Positions 7,594 to 17,941 of a DNA stretch of 55,048 bases are shown here, one piece after another; position 1 is the first letter of the stretch, and every line of letters begins with the position of its first letter. The notes beneath the pieces are model-generated. The model was not told the DNA's origin. It ran no database searches and saw nothing but the letters and a program-made list of their open reading frames with translations. The DNA comes from an uncultured Bacilli bacterium (GTDB lineage Bacteria; Bacillota_I; Bacilli_A; RF39; UBA660), in NCBI GenBank assembly GCA_944332705.1, contig CALVKM010000006.1, positions 1 through 55,048 of the forward strand, read 5' to 3'. Position numbers and translations under genes: made by a program.

Positions 7594-9502
7594 AGAAGCA
7601 CATTATACTGATGCAGATATACAGGTTTTAGAAGGACTTGAAGCTGTTCGTAAAAGACCTGGTATGTATATTGGATCAACTGGAGAAAAGGGGTTGCATC
7701 ATTTAGTTTGGGAAATTGTTGATAATGCTGTAGATGAAGCATTAGCAGGATTTTGTGATGATATTGAAGTAATTGTTGATAAAGGTGATGTTATTGAGGT
7801 TCGAGATGATGGACGGGGTATTCCAACTGGAATTAACGAAAAAACTGGTTTATCAACAGTTGAAACGATATTTACAGTACTTCATGCTGGAGGTAAATTT
7901 GGTGGTGAAGGCTATAAAGTAAGTGGAGGACTTCATGGTGTTGGGGCATCAGTAGTTAATGCCTTATCAAAATGGTTGGAAGTTAGAATATATCGTGATG
8001 GTAATGTCTACTATCAAAGGTTTGAAAAGGGAGGACATCCTGTAGAACCTTTAAAAATAATAGATACTTGTGATATTGATCGAACTGGAAGTACAATAAG
8101 ATTTGAACCAGATGAAACAATTTTTCGGGAAACTACGCATTTTGATTATGATATTTTATATAAAAGATTACAAGAAATTGCTTTCTTAAATAAAGGACTT
8201 AGAATAAATCTTTATGATTTAAGAGAAGATGATAAACATGATTCTTTCCTATATAATGGAGGTATTATTGAATATGTTGAGATGCTTAATAAAAATAAAA
8301 CTGTCTTACATGATGATGTTATTTACTTAAGTGGCGAAGAAGATGGCGTATTTTTTGAAGTAGCTTGTCAATATAATGACGGATATAATTCAAATATTTA
8401 TTCATTTACGAATAATATTAATACTTATGAAGGTGGAACTCATGAAGATGGTGTAAAACTTGCTTTAACAAGAGTTATTAATAAGTATGCTCGTAATAAT
8501 AAAATATTAAAAGATAAGGATGAAGCTTTAACGGGTGATGATGTTAGAGAAGGATTAACTATGATTATTTCTTGTAAGCATCCAGATCCACAATTTGAAG
8601 GCCAAACAAAGACAAAACTTGGAAATAGTGAAGTTAAAAGAATAGCTAGTGATGTTTTTGGTAATGGATTTGAAAGATATTTAATGGAAAATCCGAGCAT
8701 AGCAAAGATTATTATTGAAAAAGCATTATCGGCATCTCGGGCTAGAATCGCTGCGAAGAAGGCCAGAGAAACTGTTAGAAGAAAAGGAGATCTAGAAATC
8801 ACGGCTTTTTATGGAAAACTAACTGATTGTAAGAGTAAAGATCCAAGTGAATCGGAAATATTTTTAGTCGAAGGGGATTCAGCTGGTGGTTCTGCTAAAA
8901 GTGGTAGAGATTACATGACCCAAGCAATACTTCCACTTCGTGGTAAGATTTTAAATGTTGAAAAGGCTAGACTTGATAGAGCTTTAAGTAACGAAGAAAT
9001 AAAAACAATAATTACAGCATTTGGTACGGGTATTGGTGATGAATTTGATTTATCAAAGTTAAGATATGACAAAATTATTATTATGACTGATGCCGATGTT
9101 GATGGTTCACACATTAGAGTACTACTTCTTACTTTGTTTTATCGTTTCTTTAGACCAATAGTTGAAGCTGGTCATGTTTATGCTGCAATGCCACCGTTAT
9201 TTAAAATTACGCATGGAAAAACTATTAAATATGTAGTTGATGAAAAAGAAAAAGATGAATATTTAGCAAGTTTACCTGCCAATGTGAAGGTAGAAATTGC
9301 TCGTAATAAAGGGCTTGGAGAAATGGATCCGGATGAACTTAGAGATACAACAATGTCTAAAGCTACTAGAACTTTGAAACAAATTACAGTGGATGACTTG
9401 CAAGCTGCTGATGCGGCATTTGAAAAATTAATGGGTGAAGCAGTAGAACCAAGAAGAGAATTTATTGAACAAAGAGCTGGTTTAGCTAATCTAGATTTAT
9501 AG
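7586..9502 (+). CDS. gyrB: DNA gyrase subunit B
   Basis: About 638 residues. The ATG at 7586 is chosen because GAGGAGG ends 6 nt before it; an in-frame ATG at 7580 is too close. GHKL ATPase motifs are [18 protein letters not shown] and [11 protein letters not shown]. The TOPRIM domain shows [25 protein letters not shown] and DADVDGSHI, followed by the C-terminal [17 protein letters not shown]. It provides ATP hydrolysis for negative supercoiling. It lies 10 bp before gyrA. Confidence 0.98.
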   Translation: MNKEAHYTDADIQVLEGLEAVRKRPGMYIGSTGEKGLHHLVWEIVDNAVDEALAGFCDDIEVIVDKGDVIEVRDDGRGIPTGINEKTGLSTVETIFTVLHAGGKFGGEGYKVSGGLHGVGASVVNALSKWLEVRIYRDGNVYYQRFEKGGHPVEPLKIIDTCDIDRTGSTIRFEPDETIFRETTHFDYDILYKRLQEIAFLNKGLRINLYDLREDDKHDSFLYNGGIIEYVEMLNKNKTVLHDDVIYLSGEEDGVFFEVACQYNDGYNSNIYSFTNNINTYEGGTHEDGVKLALTRVINKYARNNKILKDKDEALTGDDVREGLTMIISCKHPDPQFEGQTKTKLGNSEVKRIASDVFGNGFERYLMENPSIAKIIIEKALSASRARIAAKKARETVRRKGDLEITAFYGKLTDCKSKDPSESEIFLVEGDSAGGSAKSGRDYMTQAILPLRGKILNVEKARLDRALSNEEIKTIITAFGTGIGDEFDLSKLRYDKIIIMTDADVDGSHIRVLLLTLFYRFFRPIVEAGHVYAAMPPLFKITHGKTIKYVVDEKEKDEYLASLPANVKVEIARNKGLGEMDPDELRDTTMSKATRTLKQITVDDLQAADAAFEKLMGEAVEPRREFIEQRAGLANLDL

Positions 9503-9512
9503 GGAGGTTATA

Positions 9513-11984
9513 ATGGATAGAATAGTACAAAATAATATAGTTGAAGAAATAGAACAGTCATTTATCGACTATTCCATGAGTGTTATCGTATCAAGAGCGA
9601 TACCTGACTTACGAGATGGCTTAAAACCAGTTCATAGAAGAATACTTTATTCAATGTTTGAATCTGGATATTTACCAAGTGCTCAATATAAAAAATGTGC
9701 GAGAGTAGTTGGGGATGTAATGGGTAAATATCATCCTCATGGTGACTCCTCAATATATGAAGCATTAGTAAGAATGGCTCAAGACTTTAGTTATCGTTAT
9801 ATGTTAATTGATGGTCATGGAAACTTTGGTAATATGGATGGTGACGGAGCTGCTGCTTATCGTTATACCGAATCAAGACTTTCCAAAATTTCTTTGGAAT
9901 TACTTCGAGATATTAATAAAAATACAGTAAATTTTGTGCCAAACTTTGATGAATCACTAGAAGAACCTGAAGTTTTACCAAGTAGATATCCAAATATTTT
10001 GGTAAACGGAACTATGGGGATTGCTGTTGGTATGGCAACAAATATTCCACCACATAATTTAGGTGAAATAATTGATGGTTGTGTTGCATATATAGATAAT
10101 CCAGATATTGATACTGATGGTTTAATGCAATATATTAAAGGTCCTGATTTTCCAACTGGTGCAATTATTTTAGGTAATTCTGGAATAAAAAAAGCTTATG
10201 AAACTGGTAAAGGAACTATAACTATAAGATGTAAAGCAGAAATTGAAGAAGAAGGCAGTAAACATCGGATAGTTATTACCGAAATACCATATGGTTTAAA
10301 TACTCTTGAATTAAAAAAGAGAATCGGAGAATTAGTTAGAGATAAAATAATTGATGGAATTGCTGATTATCATGAAGAAACTAATTTAGAAAATGGTATA
10401 AAAATAGTTATTACTCTTAAAAAAGAAGCTAATGGTAGCGTAGTTTTAAATAATTTATATAAACATACTCAATTACAAACATCATTTGGTATAAATTTAC
10501 TGATGATAGATAATGGAACACCAAAAACTTTGGGATTAAAAGATATTATATCAAAATATGTAGATTTTCAAAGAGAAGTTATTATTAGAAGATGTCAATT
10601 TGAACTTGATAAAGCTGAAAAAAGAGTTCATATTTTAGAGGGTTATAAAATAGCTTTAGATAATATTGATGAAGTAATAAAAATTATTAAAGAGTCTAAA
10701 GCAGATAGTGAAGCTAAAGAAAAATTGATGTCTAAATTTGGATTTACGGAAATTCAAACAGATAATATTTTAGAATTAAAATTACGGCGTTTAACAGGTT
10801 TAGAAAGAGAAAAGATTGAAGAAGAATTAAATGCTTTACACAAAGAAATAGATCGTTTAAGAGGAATTCTTGCAGACAATAATAAAGTATTAGCTATTAT
10901 AAAAGAAGAAATGCTTGATATCAAATCAAGATTTGGTGATGATAGAAGAACTAAAATTGATATGACAGCAATAGATTATATTGAAGATGAATCATTGATA
11001 CCTGTAGAAGATGTTTTAGTTGTACTTACTCACAATGGTTATATAAAAAGAACAACATCTGATACATTTAAAGCTCAAAATCGTGGTGGTGTAGGTATTA
11101 AGGGTATGACCACAAATGATGAAGACTTTGTAGAACAAATGATTAATATATCAACCCATGATTCAACATTATTCTTTACAAATAAAGGAAAAGTATATAG
11201 AATTAAAGGTTATGAAATACCAGAATTTGGCCGTCAATCAAAGGGAATACCTATAATTAATTTACTTCCAATTGAAAAAGAAGAAAAAGTAAATGCAGTT
11301 ATCAACATAAATAGTGATAATGCTAGTAAATATCTGTTATTTGCAACAAAACAAGGCATTGTTAAGAAAACTTTATTGACGGAATTTGTTAATATTCGAA
11401 ATAATGGTAAGATTTGTATTACTTTGCGTAACGATGATGAATTAATTGATGTTAAAATGACTGATGGTAATAGCTTAGTTTTACTTGGCAGTGCTGCTGG
11501 TAGAATGGTTAAATTTAATGAAAACGAAATTAGAGTAATGGGTAGAACAGCTAGTGGAGTTCGAGGAATTAATTTAGAAAATGGAACATGCATATGCTGT
11601 GAAATAGTTAATGACGATGATCTAATTTTACTAGTTACAGAAAAAGGATACGGTAAACAAACCTATGTTCGTGATTTTAGACAAACAAAACGAGGAAGTA
11701 AAGGAGTAAAAGCCTTGAATATTACTGAAAAGAATGGAAATTTAGTAGCAGTAAAAATAGTTAGACCAGATAAAGAATTGGTAATTATGACTGATTCAGG
11801 AATGACAATGAGAATGCCTTTAGATCAAATTTCGGTTTTAGGAAGAGTAACCCAAGGATTGAGACTTATCAACTTAAGAGAAAATCAAAAGGTTTCAACA
11901 ATTAGTCTAGTAGATAAAGTAGAAGAAGAAATACCTGTTGAAGAAGACATAGCCGAAACAGAGCCATCAGAAGGAAATAACTAG
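9513..11984 (+). CDS. gyrA: DNA gyrase subunit A
   Basis: 823 residues. The winged-helix breakage domain contains [20 protein letters not shown] and the catalytic Tyr in [11 protein letters not shown] (about residue 122). The quinolone-contact positions read GDSSIYE, the wild-type pattern. The C-terminal pinwheel begins near residue 500 and contains a GyrA-box variant QNRGGVG, which supports gyrase rather than topoisomerase IV. The acidic tail ([15 protein letters not shown]) is common in gyrase. A strong terminator follows, then the gene-free parS block. Confidence 0.97.
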   Translation: MDRIVQNNIVEEIEQSFIDYSMSVIVSRAIPDLRDGLKPVHRRILYSMFESGYLPSAQYKKCARVVGDVMGKYHPHGDSSIYEALVRMAQDFSYRYMLIDGHGNFGNMDGDGAAAYRYTESRLSKISLELLRDINKNTVNFVPNFDESLEEPEVLPSRYPNILVNGTMGIAVGMATNIPPHNLGEIIDGCVAYIDNPDIDTDGLMQYIKGPDFPTGAIILGNSGIKKAYETGKGTITIRCKAEIEEEGSKHRIVITEIPYGLNTLELKKRIGELVRDKIIDGIADYHEETNLENGIKIVITLKKEANGSVVLNNLYKHTQLQTSFGINLLMIDNGTPKTLGLKDIISKYVDFQREVIIRRCQFELDKAEKRVHILEGYKIALDNIDEVIKIIKESKADSEAKEKLMSKFGFTEIQTDNILELKLRRLTGLEREKIEEELNALHKEIDRLRGILADNNKVLAIIKEEMLDIKSRFGDDRRTKIDMTAIDYIEDESLIPVEDVLVVLTHNGYIKRTTSDTFKAQNRGGVGIKGMTTNDEDFVEQMINISTHDSTLFFTNKGKVYRIKGYEIPEFGRQSKGIPIINLLPIEKEEKVNAVININSDNASKYLLFATKQGIVKKTLLTEFVNIRNNGKICITLRNDDELIDVKMTDGNSLVLLGSAAGRMVKFNENEIRVMGRTASGVRGINLENGTCICCEIVNDDDLILLVTEKGYGKQTYVRDFRQTKRGSKGVKALNITEKNGNLVAVKIVRPDKELVIMTDSGMTMRMPLDQISVLGRVTQGLRLINLRENQKVSTISLVDKVEEEIPVEEDIAETEPSEGNN

Positions 11985-11992
11985 TATTTTTA

Positions 11993-12022
11993 AAAACAAC
12001 ACAAATTGAGTGTTGTTTTTTG
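11993..12022 (+). terminator. gyrA terminator
   Basis: AAAAACAACAC (11993-12003) pairs with GTGTTGTTTTTT (12011-12022). It closes the recF-gyrB-gyrA transcript. Confidence 0.85.
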
Positions 12023-12152
12023 CATGTTAAAATTTTCCCAGAAGTTAGCCAAAAAAATGCACATATTTTTAAATATTATCAAATCATTTTATAAGTTATC
12101 AACACAAATTTTAAACCACAACAATAATTATTTTTTAATATAATATGTAAAT

Positions 12153-13540
12153 TTAGTTAACATAATGTGTCAACTTTTATTTATATAATAGTTTCCGTGG
12201 AAACTATGTTTCACGTGAAACATCAGGCTTTTGATTTATAATTATTAATAGGCACAATGTTTCATGTGAAACATTAATATTTGTTTTTATATATTAAATA
12301 TAACAATAAAATGCATTAAATATTTCTTATTTATTTTCTGTTATTATATTAAAATAATTCTCATTGTTTCACGTGAAACATTGTGGTTTATAATTTCTGC
12401 TTATTTATATCCATCCATTCTATATTTTTTAAATTTATTTTTTTATCTTTTATATAATTTTTGTTATTATATATTTTTAATCAATAATAAATGCATATAC
12501 TATTCTATTTTTGCTCTATGTTTTTAATGTTTCACGTGAAACATATAATATCAATAGCTAATATTTATTTAAATTCATTTATTTGGTTTTAATTTTATTA
12601 TTATTTATAATTTTTATAAAAATATCCAATGTTTCACGTGAAACATTAACATTTGTTTTTATATATTATATATAACAATTAAATACATTAAATATTTCCT
12701 ATTTATTTTCTGTTATTATATTAAAATGTTTCTCAATGTTTCACGTGAAACATTGTGGTTTATAATTTCTGCTTATTTATATTCATCCATTCTATATTTT
12801 TTAGATCTGAATTTTATATTATTATATAATTATAATCAATAATATTTATAAATATTACATTTATATTCTATAGTTTTAATGTTTCACGTGAAACATTATG
12901 TTGATAACTGTATTCTAATGTATAAAATTTAAATATATTCTTTTTCTATGTTTCACGTGAAACATTGGGTGGATAATTTTTATTTATTTTTTATTTTTTT
13001 AATTTAATTCTTTATCTTTTATATATTTTTGATATTATATAATTATAATTAATATATTTATATGTAATACATTTATTATTTTATATTTTTATTCTGTGAT
13101 TTAATGTTTCACATGAAACATATAATATCCTTAATAATAATATTTATTTGAATTTGTTTAATTAATTTTATTATTGATGTAATGTTTATAACTTTTTATA
13201 AAAGTATTCAATGTTTCACGTGAAACATTGACGAACATTTGTTTTACGAGCATTTGGGAAATATTTAGTTAACATAATGTGTAAACTTTTGGGAAATAAT
13301 TGGTTAACATAATGTGTCAACTTTTGGGAAATATTTCCCAAAACATAATTTGCTAAAATAATTAATAATATTAGTAAAATATGTAATGTTTTTTAAATAA
13401 TAATTTCCCTAAATATAAGGACAATTTATCCATTATTTAATTTTATTTTAAATTAATTGATTAATAAAATACTTGGGAAATAATTGGTTAACATAATGTG
13501 TCAATTATTAAAGATTATTTCCCGGGAAATATTTCTGATG
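12153..13540. repeat. Second repeat family around the parS block (TTAACATAATGTGTCAA and GGGAAATA)
   Basis: TTAACATAATGTGTCAA or a one-base variant occurs about four times, near 12153, 13265, 13301 and 13485. It is often joined to GGGAAATA; palindromes TGGGAAATATTTCCCA (13325-13340) and ATTTCCCGGGAAAT (13517-13530) carry the same half-site, and further copies are near 13256, 13291, 13476 and 13687. DnaA-like TTATCAACA sites occur near 12096 and 13667. Function unknown; likely binding sites for another chromosome-organising protein. Confidence 0.6.
12207..13227. repeat. parS: Array of ten parS (ParB/Spo0J-binding) sites
   Basis: Eight copies of the perfect consensus TGTTTCACGTGAAACA start at 12207, 12365, 12528, 12630, 12737, 12880, 12949 and 13212. 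Two one-base variants with CATG in place of CGTG or CACATG in place of CACGTG start at 12258 and 13105. A degenerate half-match GTTTCCGTGGAAAC lies at 12191. The DNA between sites is itself repeated: the 12258-12528 block recurs at 12630-12880 with the same spacing, and 12949-13212 is a partial third copy. There is no gene from 11985 to 13756. ParA and ParB genes are not in the window. Confidence 0.93.
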
Positions 13541-13721
13541 AATTATAATATAGACCGATTATTATATAAATTATGAATATATAAAAATATTTTCAAATTC
13601 AAATTTGCCTAAAAACCTAGGAATTTTAATATTAATTTTAAAATTATTATTTTAAAGTTTTAAGTTATCAACACAAAAAGTTATTTTGGGAAATAATTTT
13701 ATTATTAAATTAAATTAAATA

Positions 13722-13750
13722 TTGACAGTAATTACAGGATTTGTTATTAT
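13722..13750 (+). promoter_or_regulatory. SRP RNA promoter
   Basis: TTGACA (13722-13727), 17-bp spacer, TATTAT (13745-13750). Predicted transcription start near 13757, the 5' end of the SRP RNA. Confidence 0.75.
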
Positions 13751-13756
13751 TTATTT

Positions 13757-13832
13757 GTGCAACAAATATGCTGTAACCTGGTCAGGATTGGAAAATAGCA
13801 GCCATATCAGCCTCTGTTTGTGTGCACTTTTT
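13757..13832 (+). ncRNA. ffs: Signal recognition particle RNA (small, 4.5S-like)
   Basis: The conserved domain IV hairpin is visible: CCTGGTCAGGATTGGAAAAT followed by AGCAGCCATATCAG, with the GGAA tetraloop and the AGCAGCC side that binds Ffh. The ends pair (GTGCAACAAA near 13758 with TTTGTGTGCAC near 13818), giving a single long hairpin of about 76 nt with a T-tract after it. It lacks the Alu domain of the B. subtilis 6S-size SRP RNA. It sits just before tadA-dnaX, near its B. subtilis location. Confidence 0.88.
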
Positions 13833-13848
13833 ATTTGTGAGGAATATT

Positions 13849-14271
13849 ATGAATGAATACTTTAATGAAACAATTAAATTAGCTAAAAAATCTCTAAAAT
13901 ATGGAGATGTGCCAATCGGAGCTATAGTAGTTAAAGATGGCATTATTATTGGCAAGGGATATAATACAAGGGAAAAACATGAAAATGTTTTAGGTCATGC
14001 GGAAATTAATGCTATAAATATGGCTAGCAAAAGGCTTAATAATTGGAATTTAAATGGATGTGAATTATATGTTACTTTAAAACCTTGTAGTATGTGTATG
14101 GAGATAATTAAACAATCAAGGATTACAAATGTTTATTATTTAACAAATAAATTATCTTCAAAACATGAATTTAATCAAACAAAAATAGAAAAGTTTAATA
14201 ATATCGAAATGAGTAAAGAATATTTAGAACTTTTGCAAAGTTTTTTTAAGAATTTACGAGAAAAAAAGTAA
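13849..14271 (+). CDS. tadA: tRNA-specific adenosine deaminase
   Basis: About 140 residues from ATG 13849 (site GTGAGGAA); upstream in-frame ATGs overlap the SRP RNA terminator and are rejected. The enzyme converts A34 to inosine in tRNA-Arg(ACG). Zinc and catalytic residues are in HAEINAI (His and proton-shuttle Glu) and KPCSMCMEI (two Cys). N-terminal MNEYFNETIKLAKKS and VPIGAIVVKDG fit. It is followed by dnaX with the same order as in Bacillus. Confidence 0.93.
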   Translation: MNEYFNETIKLAKKSLKYGDVPIGAIVVKDGIIIGKGYNTREKHENVLGHAEINAINMASKRLNNWNLNGCELYVTLKPCSMCMEIIKQSRITNVYYLTNKLSSKHEFNQTKIEKFNNIEMSKEYLELLQSFFKNLREKK

Positions 14272-14305
14272 TATTTATGGTATAATTTTATATATGGAGG
14301 CAGCT

Positions 14306-15940
14306 ATGAGTTATAGAGTTTTATACAGGAAATATCGACCTGATAGTTTTGAAAATTTAATAGGGCAAAAACCAATAGTAGATATATTAAAGAATTCCAT
14401 TATTGATAATAAAATTGCTCATGCTTATTTATTTTCTGGTCCTAGAGGAACAGGAAAAACTTCTACTGCAAGAATTTTGGCAAAAGCAATAAATTGTTTA
14501 AATAATAAGGATGGATCTGCTTGTAGTGAATGTGAGAATTGCTTGGCATTTAATAGAAATCCTGATATTATTGAGATTGATGCGGCTTCAAATAATGGTG
14601 TTGATGAGATAAGAGAATTAATTAATAATGTTAAGATAATGCCAACATCTTTGAAATATAAAGTCTATATCATAGATGAAGTTCACATGCTTAGTCAAAG
14701 TGCTTTTAATGCTTTACTTTTAACACTTGAAGAACCACCAGCCCATGTTGTCTTTATTTTAGCAACTACAAATATTGAAAGTGTACCAATAACAATACTT
14801 TCGCGTTGTCAAAGATTTGATTTTAAAAAGATTAGTGAAGAAGATATTTTAAAACAAATGGAAGATATTTGCAAGAATGAAAGAATTCTTTATGATGTTG
14901 AAGGTTTAAGGGAAATAGCCATACTTTCTGATGGGGGACTTAGAGATGCACTTAGTGTTTTAGATCAAGTATCAAAAAATGCTAGTAAGATTACTGCTGA
15001 TTTAGTAATTAAAGAAGTTGGAAGTATTTCTAATAAAAATATTGCCGATTTAGTTGCAGCAATTGATGTAAATGATTACAAAACAATTGATCAAATAATA
15101 AGTAATTTTCAAGAAAGCAATTTAAATTATAAGGTAGTTATTAAAAAGTTGGTTATGGAATTGGCTAAAATGGCCGTAGATATATTACAAAATGGTAGTA
15201 GTGGTAATTTAACTTATGATAAAGTTAAAAAAATCGTTTTAGAGTTAAATGATTTAATGAATAAAATTAATATTAATATAGAGCCTTATTTATTAATAAA
15301 GGTTTTGCTTTTGGATTATGTTAATGTTGATAAAAAAGATGAAGAAATAAAAAATGAACAAAAAGTTGAAACAAACAATAATGTTGATGATAAAACAAAA
15401 GAAATTATTGAATTATCAGAAAATAAAAATTTAGAAATTAAGGAGAAAATACCTGAAAGTAAGCCAAAAAAAGAAAATAAAGAACAAAGTAATTTGGAAA
15501 AATTGATTGATATTAGAATTAATAATTGCTTTGTTGATGCATCTAAAAAATATCTAGGAGATATTCAAGAAAAATGGGCTAATTTTATTACTGATTTATC
15601 ATCAGCCCTTATTCGGGGTTTAGTTAGTGATACAAAAGTTGTTACGGCTTCAAATAAATATGCCATAATTATGACGATGATTAAGCATAAAGATAAAGAA
15701 ATTAATGAAAAGTTAGATGAAGTAATTAACTTGTTTAATGAATATATTAATGATAAATATACTTTAGTATTTATTGATGAAGCAAAATGGAATTTAGAAA
15801 AGGAAAAATATATAAATAATTTAAAAAATAAGCATAAGTATGAATACATAGAAGAAACTATTAAAAATACTTCTCCAAAAAGTGATATTAATGATATAAT
15901 AGGAGATGTATTCGATATAGAAAAAGTGGAAATAGAATAG
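14306..15940 (+). CDS. dnaX: DNA polymerase III subunits gamma and tau
   Basis: About 544 residues; start ATG 14306 follows GGAGG at 14296-14300. AAA+ clamp-loader ATPase: Walker A SGPRGTGKTSTARILAKAI, zinc cluster CSECENC, Walker B IDEVHML and sensor SRCQRFDF. The C-terminal third (from about residue 350) is Lys/Glu/Asn-rich and then has a tau-type domain that would contact PolC and helicase. No obvious internal frameshift site for a gamma form was seen. It is followed 11 bp later by ebfC. Confidence 0.95.
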   Translation: MSYRVLYRKYRPDSFENLIGQKPIVDILKNSIIDNKIAHAYLFSGPRGTGKTSTARILAKAINCLNNKDGSACSECENCLAFNRNPDIIEIDAASNNGVDEIRELINNVKIMPTSLKYKVYIIDEVHMLSQSAFNALLLTLEEPPAHVVFILATTNIESVPITILSRCQRFDFKKISEEDILKQMEDICKNERILYDVEGLREIAILSDGGLRDALSVLDQVSKNASKITADLVIKEVGSISNKNIADLVAAIDVNDYKTIDQIISNFQESNLNYKVVIKKLVMELAKMAVDILQNGSSGNLTYDKVKKIVLELNDLMNKININIEPYLLIKVLLLDYVNVDKKDEEIKNEQKVETNNNVDDKTKEIIELSENKNLEIKEKIPESKPKKENKEQSNLEKLIDIRINNCFVDASKKYLGDIQEKWANFITDLSSALIRGLVSDTKVVTASNKYAIIMTMIKHKDKEINEKLDEVINLFNEYINDKYTLVFIDEAKWNLEKEKYINNLKNKHKYEYIEETIKNTSPKSDINDIIGDVFDIEKVEIE

Positions 15941-15951
15941 GAGTGAGATTT

Positions 15952-16248
15952 ATGAATATGCAACAAATTATGCAACAAGCACAAAAAATGCAAAGAGAAA
16001 TTACCAAGAAAAAAGAAGCTATTGATGCTATGGAGTTTACTGGAAAAAGTGAATGGGTGGAAATTAGTTTTAATGGTAAAAGAGAAATTAAAGCTTTTAA
16101 GATTTTAAAAGATGGTGTCATTGATGAAGATGATAAAGAAATGCTTGAAGATATGATTAGACTTGCAATTAAAGATGCTTTTAGTAAAATTGATAAGGAA
16201 ACTGAAAAAGAATTAGGTAGTTATGCAAGCCTTGGTGGATTGATGTAA
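15952..16248 (+). CDS. ebfC: YbaB/EbfC family nucleoid-associated protein
   Basis: About 98 residues from ATG 15952 (AGGAGTGA site). A helical, Gln-rich N-terminus (MQQIMQQAQKMQREITKKK) is followed by VEISFNGKREIKAFKI and a helical C-terminus, the tweezer-like dimer fold of this family. It binds DNA and lies between dnaX and recR, a conserved arrangement. The recR start immediately follows its stop. Confidence 0.92.
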   Translation: MNMQQIMQQAQKMQREITKKKEAIDAMEFTGKSEWVEISFNGKREIKAFKILKDGVIDEDDKEMLEDMIRLAIKDAFSKIDKETEKELGSYASLGGLM

Positions 16249-16249
16249 G

Positions 16250-16852
16250 ATGGTCTATCCAAAATCACTTGAAAGTTTAATTAATTATTATAAAAAACTA
16301 CCGGGGATTGGTGAGAAAAATGCTGAAAGGCTTGCTCTTGCAACCCTTAATTTTAAAGAAAAAGATATTGATAATTTTGCTAAATCTTTAGAAGATGTTA
16401 AGAAAAAAATAAGAAAATGTAAGATATGTGGCCATTTATCAGAAGATGAAATTTGTGATATTTGCAAAGATGATGGAAGAGACCATAATTTAATCTGTGT
16501 TATTGAAGATTATAAAAGTGTATTTTCTTTTGAAAAAGCCGGCAATTACAAAGGAGTTTATCATGTTTTAAATGGTCTAATTTCTCCAGCAGATAATATT
16601 GGGCCTGATAATATTAATTTAGCATCTTTAGTAAAAAGGGTGGATGAAGCTAAAAAACCAGAATTAATTTTGGCTTTAAAATCAACAGTTGAAGGGGAAA
16701 CTACAACGCTTTATATTAAGAAAATATTTGAAAATAAAGATGTCGTAATATCTAGATTATCTTATGGAATTCCAATGGGAGCTGAAATAGATTATTTAGA
16801 TATTATTACACTGGATAAGGCACTAGAAGATCGTAAGAAAATATCAGAATAA
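16250..16852 (+). CDS. recR: Recombination protein RecR
   Basis: 200 residues, typical length. Helix-hairpin-helix KLPGIGEKNAERLA, zinc finger CKICGHLSEDEICDIC and a TOPRIM domain beginning LICVIEDYKSVFSFEKAG. The C-terminal Walker-B-like motif region is VISRLSYGIPMGAEIDYLD. It acts with RecO and RecF to load RecA. The start codon is one base after the ebfC stop, so it is translationally coupled. Confidence 0.96.
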   Translation: MVYPKSLESLINYYKKLPGIGEKNAERLALATLNFKEKDIDNFAKSLEDVKKKIRKCKICGHLSEDEICDICKDDGRDHNLICVIEDYKSVFSFEKAGNYKGVYHVLNGLISPADNIGPDNINLASLVKRVDEAKKPELILALKSTVEGETTTLYIKKIFENKDVVISRLSYGIPMGAEIDYLDIITLDKALEDRKKISE

Positions 16853-16879
16853 TTAAGAAAATAAGACATATATTGTAGT

Positions 16880-17068
16880 ATGAAAAATATAATTATAACA
16901 GTTATTAAAAAAGTTATTTTTGCAATATGTTTAGTTTATGCATTTAATCTATTAGTATCAGGATTAGAGATATTTATACCGATAAATTTTATTACCGTAA
17001 CTGTAGTATCAGCCTTAGGAATGTGTGGGTTACTGGCTTTAATTGCAATATATTTTGTCTTATTGTAG
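16880..17068 (+). CDS. bofA: BofA-like pro-sigma-K processing inhibitor
   Basis: 62 residues, two membrane segments (about 6-28 and 36-60) separated by IFIPINFITVTVVSALG, which matches the PiNp-T-vvs-lG hallmark of BofA. In Bacillus BofA holds SpoIVFB inactive in the forespore outer membrane until engulfment. recR-bofA order is conserved. Small size matches the family. No strong ribosome-binding site is seen, so translation may depend on recR. Confidence 0.8.
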   Translation: MKNIIITVIKKVIFAICLVYAFNLLVSGLEIFIPINFITVTVVSALGMCGLLALIAIYFVLL

Positions 17069-17077
17069 GGAGTAAGT

Positions 17078-17941
17078 ATGAATGAAGCAATAAAAAATTT
17101 AGTTAGATTATATCATGAGGACAAGCTATCTCATGCTTATTTGCTTGCAACAAATAATATTTTAGAGTGTTTAAATGATTTAAAAATAGCTATTAAACAA
17201 ATAAGTTGTAATGAAGAGTATCAAGAAAATTGTAATAAATGTAATATTTGTAACTTAATTGATCAAAATTACTTGCCATCACTTATAATTATTGAACCAG
17301 ATGGTAAGGGAATAAAAAAGGAACAAATACTTGAATTAAAAAGAAAATTTAGTACAAAACCAATATATACCAAAGAAAATATTTATATTATTAGAAATGC
17401 TGATGCGTTAAATGCATCTTCAGCGAATACTATGCTTAAGTTTTTAGAAGAACCGGAAGATAATATAATAGGCTTTTTTATTACAAATAATGTTAATAAT
17501 GTAATTAATACAATTAAAAGTAGATGTGAAATATTAAATGTGTTTTATGATGTACATGAACTTAATATAGATAGTATTGATAGTGATGAAAATAAACCAT
17601 ATTTAGAAGTAGCAAAAAATTATATTAAAAAAATAGAAGTAGAAAAAAACATGGGAATAATGTATAATAAGAGTGAACTCTTAAATATTTATAGCGAAAG
17701 AGAAGATATAAAGAAAGTATTTCAAATATTAGTTATTATTTATGAAGAATTATTAAAATATAAGTTAAATTTAAATAATTTATTTAGTAAATTAGATATT
17801 GATTATTTAGAGTTTTTGAGTTATAAAGATGTATTATATAGAATTAATTTATTAAATAAGTTTTTAGATGAAATAAAAAATAATGCTAATATTGAGCTAT
17901 TGTTAGATAAATTTGTAATAGAAATGGAGATGAGCTCATGA
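17078..17941 (+). CDS. holB: DNA polymerase III delta' subunit
   Basis: 287 residues. AAA+-like clamp-loader subunit without a functional Walker A. Visible features are SHAYLLA near the start, a zinc cluster CNKCNIC, ADALNASSANTMLKFLEEP and a sensor-like IKSRCEIL. It pairs with DnaX and HolA to open the beta clamp. The gene ends overlapping ricT by 4 bp (ATGA). Confidence 0.93.
   Translation: MNEAIKNLVRLYHEDKLSHAYLLATNNILECLNDLKIAIKQISCNEEYQENCNKCNICNLIDQNYLPSLIIIEPDGKGIKKEQILELKRKFSTKPIYTKENIYIIRNADALNASSANTMLKFLEEPEDNIIGFFITNNVNNVINTIKSRCEILNVFYDVHELNIDSIDSDENKPYLEVAKNYIKKIEVEKNMGIMYNKSELLNIYSEREDIKKVFQILVIIYEELLKYKLNLNNLFSKLDIDYLEFLSYKDVLYRINLLNKFLDEIKNNANIELLLDKFVIEMEMSS

Noticed and set aside
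11985..13756. Hidden small genes in the parS block
   Set aside because: Frames are short, extremely A/T-rich, lack ribosome sites, and spacer changes do not follow codon patterns between repeat copies.
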